Positions 17,290 to 28,358 of a stretch of DNA of 64,000 bases are shown here, in pieces. The position numbers were made by a program, and so were the translations under genes. The stretch's first letter is position 1. Each line of letters opens with the position of its first letter. This DNA is from Carboxylicivirga caseinilyticus (GTDB lineage: Bacteria > Bacteroidota > Bacteroidia > Bacteroidales > Marinilabiliaceae): contig JAFMVE010000009.1 of the NCBI GenBank assembly GCA_025499705.1, positions 62,001 to 126,000 on the forward strand, in the 5' to 3' direction. The notes under the pieces were generated by a model. That model was not told the origin of the DNA. It ran no database searches and saw only the letters and a list, made by a program, of their open reading frames with translations.

Positions 17290-17331
17290 ATTTATACGTT
17301 CGTAAAACACAGTTAGTTTAATTTACATCTT

Positions 17332-20300
17332 GTGGGTAAGAATCAAAAAACATCCAAAATATTCTACTTTAAAGAGCCAATAGTAAACAAGCTCTACCTC
17401 TTGTTAGCTATCTATTTAATTACAATAGGTGCCATCATTAGCATAGAAAATTATTTCGACAGTTCATATGCTACTAAATACAGAAAGGCCATTCAAAATC
17501 AGGAACAATTGGCCAAACTGGAGCATTTACTCCACAAAAACCTTCTGGAATTAAACATTGCTTTTAAAAGTTATCCATCTGTTAATGTCAATCAACAGCT
17601 AACTAATATTGAAAATGAAATAGCAGATCTTACTGAACGTAGCATAGAGATTATTAATGTAATTGATCAGGGTGGTAATATAGAGGATAAAAGAGCTGTT
17701 AACCTTCACACACAGGATGTAATTACAAACGTCATAACTTACAATGAAGATAGTTATACAGGTTCGATTAGAGAAGTAAGAGAGTTAGCTCCTTTGATCA
17801 ACACCATGCACAGTCTTTCTGAAAGAGTAGCCCGAAAAATTGAAGCAACCTTAAAAGAGCCTGATGGATATAACAATGTAGCCAAAGCGACTGATCTATA
17901 TATTAAGCAAGCTGAGTCTAAACTGGAAAGACTGCATGAAATTGAAAACAAAATCTCGTACGATATCAATAAGAGGTTAGTAACCTTAAATAACGAAAGC
18001 ATAAATGTGCTAAAACGTTATAATAACCTTAAGTACCTTTCATTAATAGTATTTACGCTATTTGTAGTTTTTCTGACTTATTTCCTTTTATCGCAAATAC
18101 GTAATCTGATTTTAAATCAAAGAAAGGCGGAACAAAATAACCGTAAACTTATACAGGCTGTTGAACAGAGTCCGATCTCAATTATGATTACCGACACACA
18201 AGGTAACGTTGAGTATGTAAACAAAGGATTTAAATCGCTGGCCGGATTCTCTAAGTCTGAATTAAATAGTGGTAACACCAACTTTTTTCAGCTACAGGAA
18301 GATACCAATGAATTTGCTGAAGTATTGTGGCAAACCATTCAGGAAGGACAGGTTTGGACTGGTGAAATTTCCAGTAAGAAAGAGAATGGTGCTGTTTTCT
18401 GGGAAAAAGTTTTGATATCACCCGTATTAAGTGAAGACAAAACCATCTCGAATTACATTGCAATTAAGGAAGACACAACTGAAAAGAAACTTCTTACTGA
18501 GTCACTTAAGGAGTCAAACAAAACTCTTTCAACCATAACAGAAAATCTTCCTGTGGGTATTTTAATTGTTGACAGCGAAAAGAAAGTAATTCAGCTCAAT
18601 CAGACCGCTGCTAAAATCATGGGCTTCAAAACCATTTCTCAGGCAATGGCTCATTTCAGAACCCATTCATATCAGGAGCTATTTGTCACCAATAAAAAGG
18701 ACGAATACAAAGATGAGCAGTCCGGCATAATGGTAGAATCGCTGGATGAACGATTAGAGGTTAAAGAAAATAATATTTCACGTGAAATATTAAAGAATAT
18801 CATTCCGGTTACACTAGATAATCACGAAGTGTTTCTGGAGGCTTTTATGGATATCAGTGCCCAGAAAGAGATTCAAAAGAAAGAAGCTGAATCAAATAAA
18901 GCCAAATCTGAATTTTTGGCTAATATGAGTCATGAGATTCGTACTCCTATGAACGGTATCATTGGAGCAACAGAACTCTTATCCAAAACCAGGTTGTCAA
19001 AAGAACAGAAGAATGTTGTTTCTATCATTGGCCGTTCTTGTGACAATCTGCTTAATATCATTAATGATATACTTGATTTCTCTAAGATCGAAGCCGGTAA
19101 AATGAAAATTGAATCCTATGCATTTAATCTTCGCTCTACCGTTGAATATCTAATGGATCAAATGTCGTTCAAAGGTCGTGAAAAAGGCATTGAGCTTTTG
19201 AGCGATGTTGAAGACACTATTCCAGCCATTGTTATTGGTGATGAGAGTCGATTGATTCAGGTTTTGGTTAATTTAATGGGTAATGCTGTTAAATTCACTT
19301 CTGAAGGAGAAGTTGTTCTAAAAGTAGAAATAGAACAACAACAAGGATCCAATATGACACTTCACTTTTCGGTTGAAGATTCTGGAATTGGTATACCTAA
19401 AAGTAAATTGGAAAAGATATTCGAATCCTTTACTCAGGCAGATGGTTCAACAACCCGTAAGTTTGGTGGAACAGGACTGGGAACCAGTATATCAAAGATG
19501 TTGATTGAACTGATGGGTGGTAAAATATGGGTTGAAAGTCCCAACCCTAATTTTATGTGGTCAAAAGAGAATCCTGGATCAGTATTTCATTTTACACTGC
19601 CATTGGTAATTGATAAAAACCAAAAGGCATATGAGATAAACACTGAGTTATTCAGCACCATCAATACCCTGATTGTTGACAATCATAAAACCAACCTTCT
19701 TCTACTTAAAAAGACCCTGAATAACTGGTCGATTAATTCAGAAACGGTGAATGATGAAAAGTCAGCTTTAATGACATTATCACATCGTAAGGATTTCAAT
19801 CTAATCATCATCGATAGTCATGTTTTTAGCAAGGCTGATGATAATCTGCTGGAAAGTATTAAAGAACTGCAAAAAAATATCAAAATCATTTTGTTTACCT
19901 CTGATAACAGATGGAAACCAATTGATCAGCTAAAAGGTGTGGATTTTATAATGCAAAAACCAATTAAACACACCGAATTACTAAACACAATTGAGAGACT
20001 TTTTGGTGATAAAAACAACCAGGGAGCTGAACAGGATGAAGCACCAAGTCTTCAGGAACGCATAAAAGACAAACGTGTTTTACTGGTTGAAGACAATATC
20101 ATCAATCAAAAGATTGCAGAGAAAATGCTTGATCGGATTGGTTTACAAATTGATATTGCAAAAAACGGTGAAGAGGCTGTAAATATGATTACCGAGGGTG
20201 ATCAGGATAATTACGACCTTGTATTCATGGATGTTCAGATGCCTGTAATGAATGGGTTGGATGCAACCACCAAGTTAAGGGAGATGAAGATTGATGTTCC

Positions 20301-20430
20301 CATTATTGCAATGACTGCCAATGCACTCAAAGGTGACCGAGAAGTGTGTCTGGAAGCCGGAATGAATGATTATATTGGAAAACCGGTTAAAATGGACGAT
20401 CTGGAAACGATCCTTGTTAAATGGTTATAG
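17332..20430 (+). CDS. Hybrid sensor histidine kinase with two PAS and two receiver domains
   Basis: A 1032-residue membrane kinase. Order: transmembrane helix 20-40, helical periplasmic domain 45-230, transmembrane helix 234-255, PAS 270-388, PAS 395-510, HisKA with phospho-acceptor His535 in [14 protein letters not shown], HATPase 630-760 (N-box [28 protein letters not shown]), receiver one 777-890 and receiver two 915-1032. Receiver two is complete ([15 protein letters not shown] with Asp967, GKPVK). Receiver one keeps Asp828 but has lost one acidic-pocket residue (VDNH), so it may be weakly active. Start is GTG at 17332; the first internal Met is at residue 159. It follows the binding lipoprotein by 42 bases, a TorT/TorS-like arrangement. 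Its stop overlaps the convergent carbamoyltransferase by six bases. Confidence 0.93.
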   Translation: MGKNQKTSKIFYFKEPIVNKLYLLLAIYLITIGAIISIENYFDSSYATKYRKAIQNQEQLAKLEHLLHKNLLELNIAFKSYPSVNVNQQLTNIENEIADLTERSIEIINVIDQGGNIEDKRAVNLHTQDVITNVITYNEDSYTGSIREVRELAPLINTMHSLSERVARKIEATLKEPDGYNNVAKATDLYIKQAESKLERLHEIENKISYDINKRLVTLNNESINVLKRYNNLKYLSLIVFTLFVVFLTYFLLSQIRNLILNQRKAEQNNRKLIQAVEQSPISIMITDTQGNVEYVNKGFKSLAGFSKSELNSGNTNFFQLQEDTNEFAEVLWQTIQEGQVWTGEISSKKENGAVFWEKVLISPVLSEDKTISNYIAIKEDTTEKKLLTESLKESNKTLSTITENLPVGILIVDSEKKVIQLNQTAAKIMGFKTISQAMAHFRTHSYQELFVTNKKDEYKDEQSGIMVESLDERLEVKENNISREILKNIIPVTLDNHEVFLEAFMDISAQKEIQKKEAESNKAKSEFLANMSHEIRTPMNGIIGATELLSKTRLSKEQKNVVSIIGRSCDNLLNIINDILDFSKIEAGKMKIESYAFNLRSTVEYLMDQMSFKGREKGIELLSDVEDTIPAIVIGDESRLIQVLVNLMGNAVKFTSEGEVVLKVEIEQQQGSNMTLHFSVEDSGIGIPKSKLEKIFESFTQADGSTTRKFGGTGLGTSISKMLIELMGGKIWVESPNPNFMWSKENPGSVFHFTLPLVIDKNQKAYEINTELFSTINTLIVDNHKTNLLLLKKTLNNWSINSETVNDEKSALMTLSHRKDFNLIIIDSHVFSKADDNLLESIKELQKNIKIILFTSDNRWKPIDQLKGVDFIMQKPIKHTELLNTIERLFGDKNNQGAEQDEAPSLQERIKDKRVLLVEDNIINQKIAEKMLDRIGLQIDIAKNGEEAVNMITEGDQDNYDLVFMDVQMPVMNGLDATTKLREMKIDVPIIAMTANALKGDREVCLEAGMNDYIGKPVKMDDLETILVKWL

Positions 20431-22077
20431 TTGCTGATAGTGTCCATTAAGTACAACTCCATCTAAATTCATGTTTTGTGCTGATTTAAGGGCTCCCTCC
20501 TTTGTATGTACAATGGGTTCACCTTTTACATTGAAAGATGTATTAATCAAAGCTTTCACCTGATATTTTCTATCCAGCAATTGAAGTAAATCAAACACAA
20601 AAGGATTATCTTCCTTTTTTCGAACTACCTGAATACGTGCTGTCCCATCAACATGCACTACACCTTCGATCTCCTTTTGCTTCTCAGGCAGGATGCTAAA
20701 ATCGAGCAACATATAATCGGCCAGAGGATGTATATTCTTTTTCCCGGTAAAGTATTGTGCATTTTTAACAAGCATGATGGGTGCCACAGGTCGGTACCAC
20801 TCACGTTTTTTATGAGTCATACTTACTTTTTGAGCCAGGGATTTATTATTCGCCAATGCCAGAATACTTCGGTTACCTAAGGCTCGTGGACCAATCTCTC
20901 CGGTATTATTACAAACAGCTATCACTTTGCCCTTGAGAAGTTCCAAAGCACATTTTTCCAGCTCATCCAACTTTACTTCAGTTGAATAATCCTGAATACC
21001 CCAATTATTGAGGTAAGGTGAATGGGAATTGATATTTCCATGTTTTAACCACTCCACAAAGGCCCCAGCACCTAAAGAAAGGCCACTATCTTCAGGACAA
21101 GGAGGTATAAATACATGTTTAAACAATTCGGATTCCACAATTTGAGTGTTAGCCACTATATTCAGAGCCGAACCACCAGAATAATATAAATAATCGTATT
21201 GTCCATTATGCTGCAGCAATTCGAGCTTAGTTAGCAACTCCCGCTGAAAAATACCCTGCATGGTTGCAACAATATCATGTAAAAAAGAATCCTGTGTATT
21301 CAGATGTTGTTTATCCCAGCCAAAATCAATTTTAGCAGCATCGAAAAACACTTTTTTACTTCCCCATAGATCTTTGAAATAGTCATTTTTAATAAGCCAA
21401 TCTTCAATATCTGGTTTATAACTTCCAAAAGATGCAAGTCCCATCATTTTACCCGGAACACTGTTTTGCTCAATGTATTTTGAACCAATTATACCAAACA
21501 CCAGGGCATTGGCATTAAATAACCCTGATAGATATTTATAGTCCCAGTGAAATTCTTTCGATTGAACACTGCCCTTTTTAAATTCCCAAACAGATAGATT
21601 ACTCAGACTCCCTCCTCCATCGAAATGAACCAATAAACTATTCTCATTAAAAGATCCGTAAAAAGGTAAACATGCTCCCAGATGAGCCAGCTCATGATTT
21701 AGTGCGTATGCTTCTCTTTCTCTATCCAGCCACCAGCATCTTCCTAATTCAGGCATGGTACTTAAATGACTATTTAAAGGAGCTTCAAAGCGGAATCGGC
21801 CACAAGATGAAAGGAAAGTACGACCAACAACATTATCAACAAAAACGAGGTCATAATCGGTATTCTTCAGTAAGCCTTCCTGCTTTAAAATATCATACAG
21901 CTGTTCGTGCAATTTATTATCATGCTTTCTTCTTGAGAGGCGCTCAAGTGTCAGATGCTTTAACACCTTACCATTCTCCATTAGAGTAAGGGCGTGATCG
22001 TGCACATAAAAAGGTGTATCTGTATTAATACGGTCCTGAATACCATATATGGCCAATGTAGGCTTTAAAACATCCAT
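20425..22077 (-). CDS. NodU/CmcH-type carbamoyltransferase
   Basis: A 550-residue enzyme expected to transfer a carbamoyl group from carbamoyl phosphate through an adenylated intermediate. The N-terminal Kae1-like half holds [11 protein letters not shown], the metal-site [17 protein letters not shown] and the ATP-site [13 protein letters not shown]. The C-terminal half holds [15 protein letters not shown] and [15 protein letters not shown], the family hallmarks. Known members modify Nod factors, cephems, aminoglycosides and other sugars or natural products. Here it is the third gene of an operon with purD and a DUF6427-like membrane protein (gaps of one and three bases), with no biosynthetic cluster around, so its acceptor is unknown and may be a housekeeping glycan. 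Confidence 0.9.
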   Translation of the reverse strand: MDVLKPTLAIYGIQDRINTDTPFYVHDHALTLMENGKVLKHLTLERLSRRKHDNKLHEQLYDILKQEGLLKNTDYDLVFVDNVVGRTFLSSCGRFRFEAPLNSHLSTMPELGRCWWLDREREAYALNHELAHLGACLPFYGSFNENSLLVHFDGGGSLSNLSVWEFKKGSVQSKEFHWDYKYLSGLFNANALVFGIIGSKYIEQNSVPGKMMGLASFGSYKPDIEDWLIKNDYFKDLWGSKKVFFDAAKIDFGWDKQHLNTQDSFLHDIVATMQGIFQRELLTKLELLQHNGQYDYLYYSGGSALNIVANTQIVESELFKHVFIPPCPEDSGLSLGAGAFVEWLKHGNINSHSPYLNNWGIQDYSTEVKLDELEKCALELLKGKVIAVCNNTGEIGPRALGNRSILALANNKSLAQKVSMTHKKREWYRPVAPIMLVKNAQYFTGKKNIHPLADYMLLDFSILPEKQKEIEGVVHVDGTARIQVVRKKEDNPFVFDLLQLLDRKYQVKALINTSFNVKGEPIVHTKEGALKSAQNMNLDGVVLNGHYQQL

Positions 22078-22080
22078 AAA

Positions 22081-23061
22081 TCAGATCAGAAATTGAGCCG
22101 CCAGTGTCATTATAAAAAGCAATACAAACACTACCTCCTGAATAACTGACTTACGAATTGCATTCAAAAAGCGACTTAGTATAATGGAAGCACCAATGGC
22201 AAGTATTGGAACCACCTCCAAAGAATAATATGGCGTTAAAGCTGCAACAATGCCTAGTACGATTAACCAAATGAAAATACGGAAATATTTACGTGTAATA
22301 ATCTTAACCATCGGCATGATTCTCACAACAGCCAGGATGGCCAGAAAAACCAGGAAGATAATAATACCATTATAAAGTTGTGAGAAAATGGTATGTGAGA
22401 AAAAGGCTATTGGTGATATAAAATTCTCTATTGCAACATCAGCAAACCAGGTAAATCTGCCAACAAGGAAGAAATAACTAAAGGCAAAAATATATGGCAA
22501 TACAAATCCAATTAGAGAAGCCAGGATGGAACGAAACGTAAACATTCTGAGGATGAACATGATCATCCAGATCAATATGATAAAATAAATTCCCTTGGCA
22601 TAAAACAAGCTACCTACTGACAACCAGAAAGCTGATTCGAAGCACCAGGCCATTGGTTTACGCTGTGGCCCTCCTGAAAACAAACGCTCAATTGAAAGCA
22701 GCAGCAATGGCGTAAAAAACCATACCGGATGTAACTGTTGGGCCATCAGATAGCCACTCACCAAAAACAAGTATAAATACCCTGGCATTGCAGTTTGATT
22801 ATTTGATAATCCAAAGCGATTGACCATCCGGTTGACACCTAACATCATCACCAGGGCAATTAACATACTTATCAGAGTTGACAGAAAATGATTTCCTTTC
22901 AGTGCACCCAATAACAATCCAAACAATGGCATAGGAGTCTCGCTAAACGGGAAACTCACCGATTGAACTCCGACAAATGAATTGAGCCAGAAGCCAAGTA
23001 AGAATAGTGGCAGCAGCACAAAAGCCGTAATGCTGTTTCTATTGAGTGACTGAAAAATCAT
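22081..23061 (-). CDS. DUF6427-like polytopic membrane protein
   Basis: A 326-residue inner-membrane protein with about ten predicted helices. The N-terminus SLNRNSITAFVLLPLFLLGF and the segment SGYLMAQQLHPVWFFTPLLL resemble the DUF6427 family of Bacteroidota, whose role is not known. Charged loops are short. It sits one base after purD and three bases before the carbamoyltransferase, so the three genes form one transcript. A glycan or lipid-related job beside the carbamoyltransferase is plausible but not shown. Confidence 0.75.
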   Translation of the reverse strand: MIFQSLNRNSITAFVLLPLFLLGFWLNSFVGVQSVSFPFSETPMPLFGLLLGALKGNHFLSTLISMLIALVMMLGVNRMVNRFGLSNNQTAMPGYLYLFLVSGYLMAQQLHPVWFFTPLLLLSIERLFSGGPQRKPMAWCFESAFWLSVGSLFYAKGIYFIILIWMIMFILRMFTFRSILASLIGFVLPYIFAFSYFFLVGRFTWFADVAIENFISPIAFFSHTIFSQLYNGIIIFLVFLAILAVVRIMPMVKIITRKYFRIFIWLIVLGIVAALTPYYSLEVVPILAIGASIILSRFLNAIRKSVIQEVVFVLLFIMTLAAQFLI

Positions 23062-23062
23062 A

Positions 23063-24331
23063 TTACAAATCGAATCCTATATCTGAACGGAAATATTTTC
23101 CTTCATAATCTAATTTCTGAGCATTCTTGAATGATTGTGCCAATGCTTCGTCTTTATCTTTACCATAAGCTGTTAAAGCAATAACACGTCCTCCCGCTGT
23201 AACAACCTTACCATCCTTTTCTGTGGTGCCTGCATGAAAAACCATACCTTCAGTTATATTTTCCAATCCGGTGATCTCTTTCCCTTTTTCATAATCTCCA
23301 GGATAACCACCCGAAACACACATCACTGTAGTTGCACTTCGTTCGTCCACTTCAATTTGCTTTGTTCGCAGATTTCCTGCTGCAACAGCCTGGAAGAGAT
23401 CAACCAGGTCAGACTTCAAGCGTGGGATCACCACTTCTGTTTCAGGATCGCCCATTCTCACATTGTATTCAATAACAAATGGTTCCCCTTCAACACTCAT
23501 CAAACCAATAAAAATAAATCCTTTATAAGGTATATCGTCTTTAATCAACCCTTCAACAGTTGGAAGAACAATACGGTCGTGTACCTTCTTCATAAATACC
23601 TCATCGGCAAACGGAACCGGAGACACAGCTCCCATTCCACCTGTATTTAATCCTGTATCACCTTCTCCAATTCTCTTGTAATCCTTTGCTTCAGGCAAAA
23701 CCACATAGCCATGTCCATCAGTCAATACAAAGACAGAAAGCTCAATACCACTTAAATATTCTTCAATCACAACCGTGCTACTGGCATCACCGAATTTACC
23801 ACCAAGCATTTCTTTAAGTTCGTTCTGTGCTTCAGCCAGATCGTCTAATATCAACACTCCCTTACCGGCGGCCAAACCATCAGCTTTCAGTACATAAGGT
23901 GCTTTCATCGTTTTCAGAAACGCCAATCCTTCCTCAAGATTTGCGGAAGTAACTGATAAATAAGCTGCTGTAGGAACATTATGACGTTGCATAAAAGCCT
24001 TTGCAAACTCTTTACTTCCTTCTAATTGAGCACCCTTTTGACCAGGACCAATAACAGGTACTTGCGCTATTTCCGGATCGTTTAAAACAAAATCTTTAAT
24101 TCCTCTTACCAAGGGTTCTTCAGGTCCTACTACAATCATTTCAATGGCATTTTCCAATACCACTTTTTTAACTGCTTCAAAATCGTTTGGATTGACATCC
24201 ACATTGGTCCCCACTGCTGATGTCCCGGCATTACCCGGAGCAATAAACAGTTTAGTCAGCTTCTCACTCTGTGTCATTTTCCATGCCAGGGCATGCTCAC
24301 GTCCTCCTGATCCTAAAAGAAGAATATTCAT
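23063..24331 (-). CDS. purD: Phosphoribosylamine-glycine ligase
   Basis: Second step of de novo purine synthesis: 5-phosphoribosylamine plus glycine plus ATP to glycinamide ribonucleotide. The 422 residues match the full bacterial PurD length. The N-terminal [19 protein letters not shown] and [15 protein letters not shown], the ATP-grasp elements [19 protein letters not shown] and [16 protein letters not shown], and the metal-binding [18 protein letters not shown] are all intact. It heads a three-gene operon with two genes unrelated to purines, which is unusual. No purine riboswitch is visible in the 138 bases upstream. Confidence 0.97.
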   Translation of the reverse strand: MNILLLGSGGREHALAWKMTQSEKLTKLFIAPGNAGTSAVGTNVDVNPNDFEAVKKVVLENAIEMIVVGPEEPLVRGIKDFVLNDPEIAQVPVIGPGQKGAQLEGSKEFAKAFMQRHNVPTAAYLSVTSANLEEGLAFLKTMKAPYVLKADGLAAGKGVLILDDLAEAQNELKEMLGGKFGDASSTVVIEEYLSGIELSVFVLTDGHGYVVLPEAKDYKRIGEGDTGLNTGGMGAVSPVPFADEVFMKKVHDRIVLPTVEGLIKDDIPYKGFIFIGLMSVEGEPFVIEYNVRMGDPETEVVIPRLKSDLVDLFQAVAAGNLRTKQIEVDERSATTVMCVSGGYPGDYEKGKEITGLENITEGMVFHAGTTEKDGKVVTAGGRVIALTAYGKDKDEALAQSFKNAQKLDYEGKYFRSDIGFDL

Positions 24332-24469
24332 TTGTTTGTTCTTTATTATATAGCTTGTTAGTTTATAGGCAGCAGGCAGTAGTTAAATAACAGAACAAAT
24401 AACCCACAACACTTTTCGTGAACTTCCCAAACTAATCAAACCACTGTTTAATTATTTTGCTATAAAATT

Positions 24470-25093
24470 TTAATCCATTTTCAACACTTCAAAACGATAA
24501 CCTTTTTCCAACAGGAAATCAAGGCTTTTAGGCAATGCATAGTTCAAACGTTCCCAGGCTTTTGCCGAATCGTGAAAAACCACAACCGAGCCGTTTCGAA
24601 CATTATCTGTAACGTTTGATAACACCTGTTCTTTACTAAGGCGTTTATCGTAGTCCATCGAAAGGACATCCCACATCACCACTTTACTAAATTTGCTTTT
24701 TAACTCCTTCATATACCACGGATAGAGTTGCCCATGCGGTGGTCTGAATAAGTTACCGGGAATGTACGGTCTTGCCTTATCAATATTGTTGAAATATTCG
24801 CTACGTGAACATTTCCACGCAGGTAAATGATTGTACGCATGATTGCCTACACTATGTCCATTATTTAAAAGTTCCTGAATCAGATGCTGATTATTATCGG
24901 CATTTTCTCCTACACAGAAAAAGGTTGCCTTAATCTGATACTGATTCAAAAGGTTCATCACCCAAGGCGTTTCTTTTTCAACGGGTCCATCGTCAAAGGT
25001 AAAGTAGATCACCTTTTCCTGTTCCGGCATGCGCCAGGTAGTTCCCGGGAAAAGGTTTCTGATAACCTGCGGTGGACGAACCTTCCAACTCAT
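24470..25093 (-). CDS. NodB-type polysaccharide deacetylase
   Basis: A 207-residue carbohydrate esterase of family 4, removing N- or O-acetyl groups from a glycan. All five catalytic motifs are present: TFDDGP (31-36), HSVGNHAYNH with the metal-binding His pair, RPPHGQLYPW, WDVLSMDYD and VVFHDS. No signal peptide is visible, so it acts in the cytoplasm or is an unusual export. It begins three bases after the stop of a DUF2723 protein and is surely co-transcribed. The pair may act on the same glycan, for example one carried on a lipid or a secreted protein. Confidence 0.92.
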   Translation of the reverse strand: MSWKVRPPQVIRNLFPGTTWRMPEQEKVIYFTFDDGPVEKETPWVMNLLNQYQIKATFFCVGENADNNQHLIQELLNNGHSVGNHAYNHLPAWKCSRSEYFNNIDKARPYIPGNLFRPPHGQLYPWYMKELKSKFSKVVMWDVLSMDYDKRLSKEQVLSNVTDNVRNGSVVVFHDSAKAWERLNYALPKSLDFLLEKGYRFEVLKMD

Positions 25094-25096
25094 ATT

Positions 25097-28000
25097 TTAG
25101 TTTTCGTAAAAACCCATTTGGTTCATACGTTGCTCATAGTCGCCTTGCAACTGTTTCATGAAATCTGTACGGTTGTATTTTTGAGCCATTCTCACTACTT
25201 CCATATAAATAGCCATGGCAGTATCAGGTTCACGTCCAACCGTTTTTTGTTTATCAGGTGTAAGTGAGCTGTAATAATCAAAATCTTTCATCTTATCTGT
25301 TGAAAGATCTTTCAATATTTCCTCACCTTTTTCAAACTCACCCAAACGGAAGTAACCTTCTGCAAGGAAAATACTGAAATAATTATGCGGAACTCTGTCT
25401 TCGCTTAACACTTCCATGGTTTTGTCAAGTACCTTTTGAGCCTTTTCATTTTTACCCTCATCTAATAATGCCAGAGCCAAACGAGCCAGGTTATTTCTGA
25501 TGTTATTGGCCATTCGCATATGGTTTTCATCCAGATAAACCTTTGGATTTTCAAAACCACCCCAACGGAATTTCTCCATCATATTGGTGTACATCCTTTC
25601 AGTATCAACCCGACCATACTGACCATTATCGCTTTCAGTTTTGATTGGTACAACCTGATAGGCAAATCCTTCCAACTGGAAATAATCCTGCAGGCTCACA
25701 TAATTATCAGCACCTACTGTTACTGCAAAATATACAGGGCGATCCCAGTTGTTTGTTGCAAACAAATCAAGTATCATCAACTCATTTTTCAGAATCACAT
25801 CCTTCTTAATGTTAATATCAACCTGCGGAGCCAATAAATGAGCAGCTTCTTCAGATACAATACCATTCTGAAGCACTTTCAGACTATCATACTTTAAGGT
25901 AAATTGCTTTGAAGGCAGATAATCCAGGGTACCTGAATATTCAGGAACAGTCTTGGTTTTCTTATTATCACTTGCTACAAAATCAATGGCATCTTTCAGA
26001 TCAATGGCTCCTTTGATTCGATCCAACATATAAACAACATCACGCGATCCGGTTACATACTGATCGTGATTCATTGAGAAAGGCATTGGATCAGAATCAT
26101 AAGCCTTACGCTTCATCTGATCGATGTACCAATCAGTTTGCAGATAACTTAAATTACAAACCCTGACATCGGTACGTACACCTTCAACCTCCTGAGCATA
26201 CCATAATGGAAAAGTATCATTATCACCATTTGTAAATATGATTGCATTATCGGCACAAGTATTGAGGTAATTATAGGCAAGATCACGAGCAACATATCTT
26301 TCTGAACGATCGTGATCATCCCAGTTTTCCGTGGCCATGATGCCCGGAACAAAAATTAAACTGAGAATTGTTGCAATACCTGCTCCAACTGATCCAGGCA
26401 CAAAGCGTTTTAGCCCATCAACAATTGCCAGCACTCCTAACCCAATCCAAATGGCAAATGCATAGAATGAACCAGCATAAGCATAATCACGTTCACGAGG
26501 CTGATATGGAGTTTGGTTCAGGTAAATCACAATGGCTAAACCAGTAAGGAAAAACAGAAGCAATACAATCCAGAAACTCTGTTTCCCGTTTTTACCAGCA
26601 TTGAATTGGAAGAACATACCCACCAATCCTAGAATAAGCGGTAACATATAATATTTATTTCTTCCGCGATTTTTGGTATATAAATCAGAAAGCTTCGATT
26701 CGTCGCCCAATCGCATCTGATCGATGAATTTGATGCCGGTTATCCAGTTTCCTTTATTCACCTCACCATGTCCCTGAATATCATTCTGTCGACCAGAGAA
26801 GTTCCACATGAAATAGCGGAAATACATATAATTTACCTGGTAATTCATGAAGAACTTAATATTCTCCCACAAGGTTGGAACCTGAATCTGCTTAGGCACT
26901 CCACGTTCATCACCTACGGTTACCCTTTTGCCTTTAAAATCTGTCCAGGCTTTGTATTGTTCAATATGATGCGCCTCACGACTGTACATACGAGGAAAAA
27001 TAGTGGTGGTTTTATCGTCGAAAGCATACTCTGTGCGATGCATTACTGTAACGTACTTACCATCTTTCTTAATGCGGACAGGTGCACCATCTTCCTCATT
27101 CATCGATTTACGATCAAGAGGAGAATTAAAATTCTGCCCAAAGAATAAAGGTCGATCACCATATTGCTCACGATTCAAATACGACATTAATGAAAATACA
27201 TCTTCCGGTGAGTTTTGATCCATTGGAGGATTTGCATAGGAACGGATTACGATCATTGCAAATGAAGAGTACCCGATTAGTATCACAGTCACTCCTAGCA
27301 AAATTGTATTAGCAATGGCCATCCTCTTTTTGTAAGTAATCCATATGCCTGCAACCAAAGCCGCAATAAGAAGAACTGCATAGAATAAAGCTCCTGTATT
27401 AAACGGTAAACCGAGACCATTTACAAAAATCAGTTCAAACCAACTGGCAACCGTAACTACACCAGGAATAATTCCATATAATACTCCGGCCAGGATCACA
27501 CCTGAAATTACCAAAGCTTTAATTGTATTGTTTCGGTTAACTTCATATAATTTAAAATAATACACAAAAACAATGGCAGGAATAGCCAACAGGTTTAACA
27601 GGTGAACACCAATGGAAAGTCCCATTAGGTATGCAATTAATACCAACCAACGATTGGCATATGGTTTACCTGCTACATTCTCCCATTTAAGAATGGCCCA
27701 GAAAACAACCGCTGTAAAAAGTGATGACATTGCGTAAACCTCCCCTTCAACAGCCGAAAACCAAAATGTATCGGAAAAAGTATATGCTAAAGCTCCAACC
27801 AGACCGGCACCCATAACTGCCATGGTTCTCCAGATTGGAGGCTCTTCTTCGGAAATAAATATTTTTTTTGCCAGATGCGTTATTGTCCAGAATAAGAACA
27901 ATATTGTAAATGCACTGGCTAATGCCGACATAATATTAATCATTGCAGCTACTGCACCCTGATCCGGTGCAAAAAGCGAAAAGAATCGACCCATGATCAT

Positions 28001-28171
28001 AAAGAACGGTGCCCCGGGAGGGTGACCAACCAATAATTTGTATGATGTAGAGATAAATTCACCACAGTCCCAGAAACTGGCTGTTGGTTCGATAGTCATG
28101 ATGTACACTGTGGCGGAGATAAAAAAGGTTAACCAGCCAAGCAGCAAATTCAATCGGGTGTATAGCCTCAT
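25097..28171 (-). CDS. DUF2723 (TMEM260-like) membrane glycosyltransferase candidate
   Basis: A 1024-residue membrane protein. The N-terminal half has about twelve helices in a GT-C-like arrangement and starts with the family signature PTASFWDCGEFISTSYKLLV followed by GHPPGAPFFMIMGRFF; the acidic residues in WDCGE are the likely catalytic site. Residues about 600-1024 are soluble, with NGDNDTFPLWYAQEVEGVRTD and a TPR-like C-terminus. The human relative TMEM260 is a protein O-mannosyltransferase; the bacterial function is inferred from it. It is paired with the deacetylase downstream and is a paralogue of the next gene upstream (28359-31313). Confidence 0.88.
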   Translation of the reverse strand: MRLYTRLNLLLGWLTFFISATVYIMTIEPTASFWDCGEFISTSYKLLVGHPPGAPFFMIMGRFFSLFAPDQGAVAAMINIMSALASAFTILFLFWTITHLAKKIFISEEEPPIWRTMAVMGAGLVGALAYTFSDTFWFSAVEGEVYAMSSLFTAVVFWAILKWENVAGKPYANRWLVLIAYLMGLSIGVHLLNLLAIPAIVFVYYFKLYEVNRNNTIKALVISGVILAGVLYGIIPGVVTVASWFELIFVNGLGLPFNTGALFYAVLLIAALVAGIWITYKKRMAIANTILLGVTVILIGYSSFAMIVIRSYANPPMDQNSPEDVFSLMSYLNREQYGDRPLFFGQNFNSPLDRKSMNEEDGAPVRIKKDGKYVTVMHRTEYAFDDKTTTIFPRMYSREAHHIEQYKAWTDFKGKRVTVGDERGVPKQIQVPTLWENIKFFMNYQVNYMYFRYFMWNFSGRQNDIQGHGEVNKGNWITGIKFIDQMRLGDESKLSDLYTKNRGRNKYYMLPLILGLVGMFFQFNAGKNGKQSFWIVLLLFFLTGLAIVIYLNQTPYQPRERDYAYAGSFYAFAIWIGLGVLAIVDGLKRFVPGSVGAGIATILSLIFVPGIMATENWDDHDRSERYVARDLAYNYLNTCADNAIIFTNGDNDTFPLWYAQEVEGVRTDVRVCNLSYLQTDWYIDQMKRKAYDSDPMPFSMNHDQYVTGSRDVVYMLDRIKGAIDLKDAIDFVASDNKKTKTVPEYSGTLDYLPSKQFTLKYDSLKVLQNGIVSEEAAHLLAPQVDINIKKDVILKNELMILDLFATNNWDRPVYFAVTVGADNYVSLQDYFQLEGFAYQVVPIKTESDNGQYGRVDTERMYTNMMEKFRWGGFENPKVYLDENHMRMANNIRNNLARLALALLDEGKNEKAQKVLDKTMEVLSEDRVPHNYFSIFLAEGYFRLGEFEKGEEILKDLSTDKMKDFDYYSSLTPDKQKTVGREPDTAMAIYMEVVRMAQKYNRTDFMKQLQGDYEQRMNQMGFYEN

Positions 28172-28241
28172 AATAACTTAATTTCAATCAGATAGAACTC
28201 CATTTAAAGAAATTCTTTTCCAGCTTTCGTCAGATAATTGC

Positions 28242-28249
28242 CAAAAATA
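28242..28249 (-). promoter_or_regulatory. -7 box before the DUF2723/deacetylase operon
   Basis: On the minus strand TATTTTTG matches TAnnTTTG about 70 bases before the ATG at 28171. The -33 region is weak. Confidence 0.35.
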
Positions 28250-28358
28250 CAATTTTTATTAGAACAGGTCATTATTTATTATGTATTAAGCAACGATGAG
28301 TCCGAACATTAACTAATCATTAACGTATCGAACTCATCAAATATTTTTTCAAGGCAGG

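Noticed and set aside
24368-24382. GGCAGCAGGCAGTAG short tandem repeat upstream of purD
   Set aside because: Only two imperfect seven-base units; similar words occur between genes in this phylum but nothing supports a function here.
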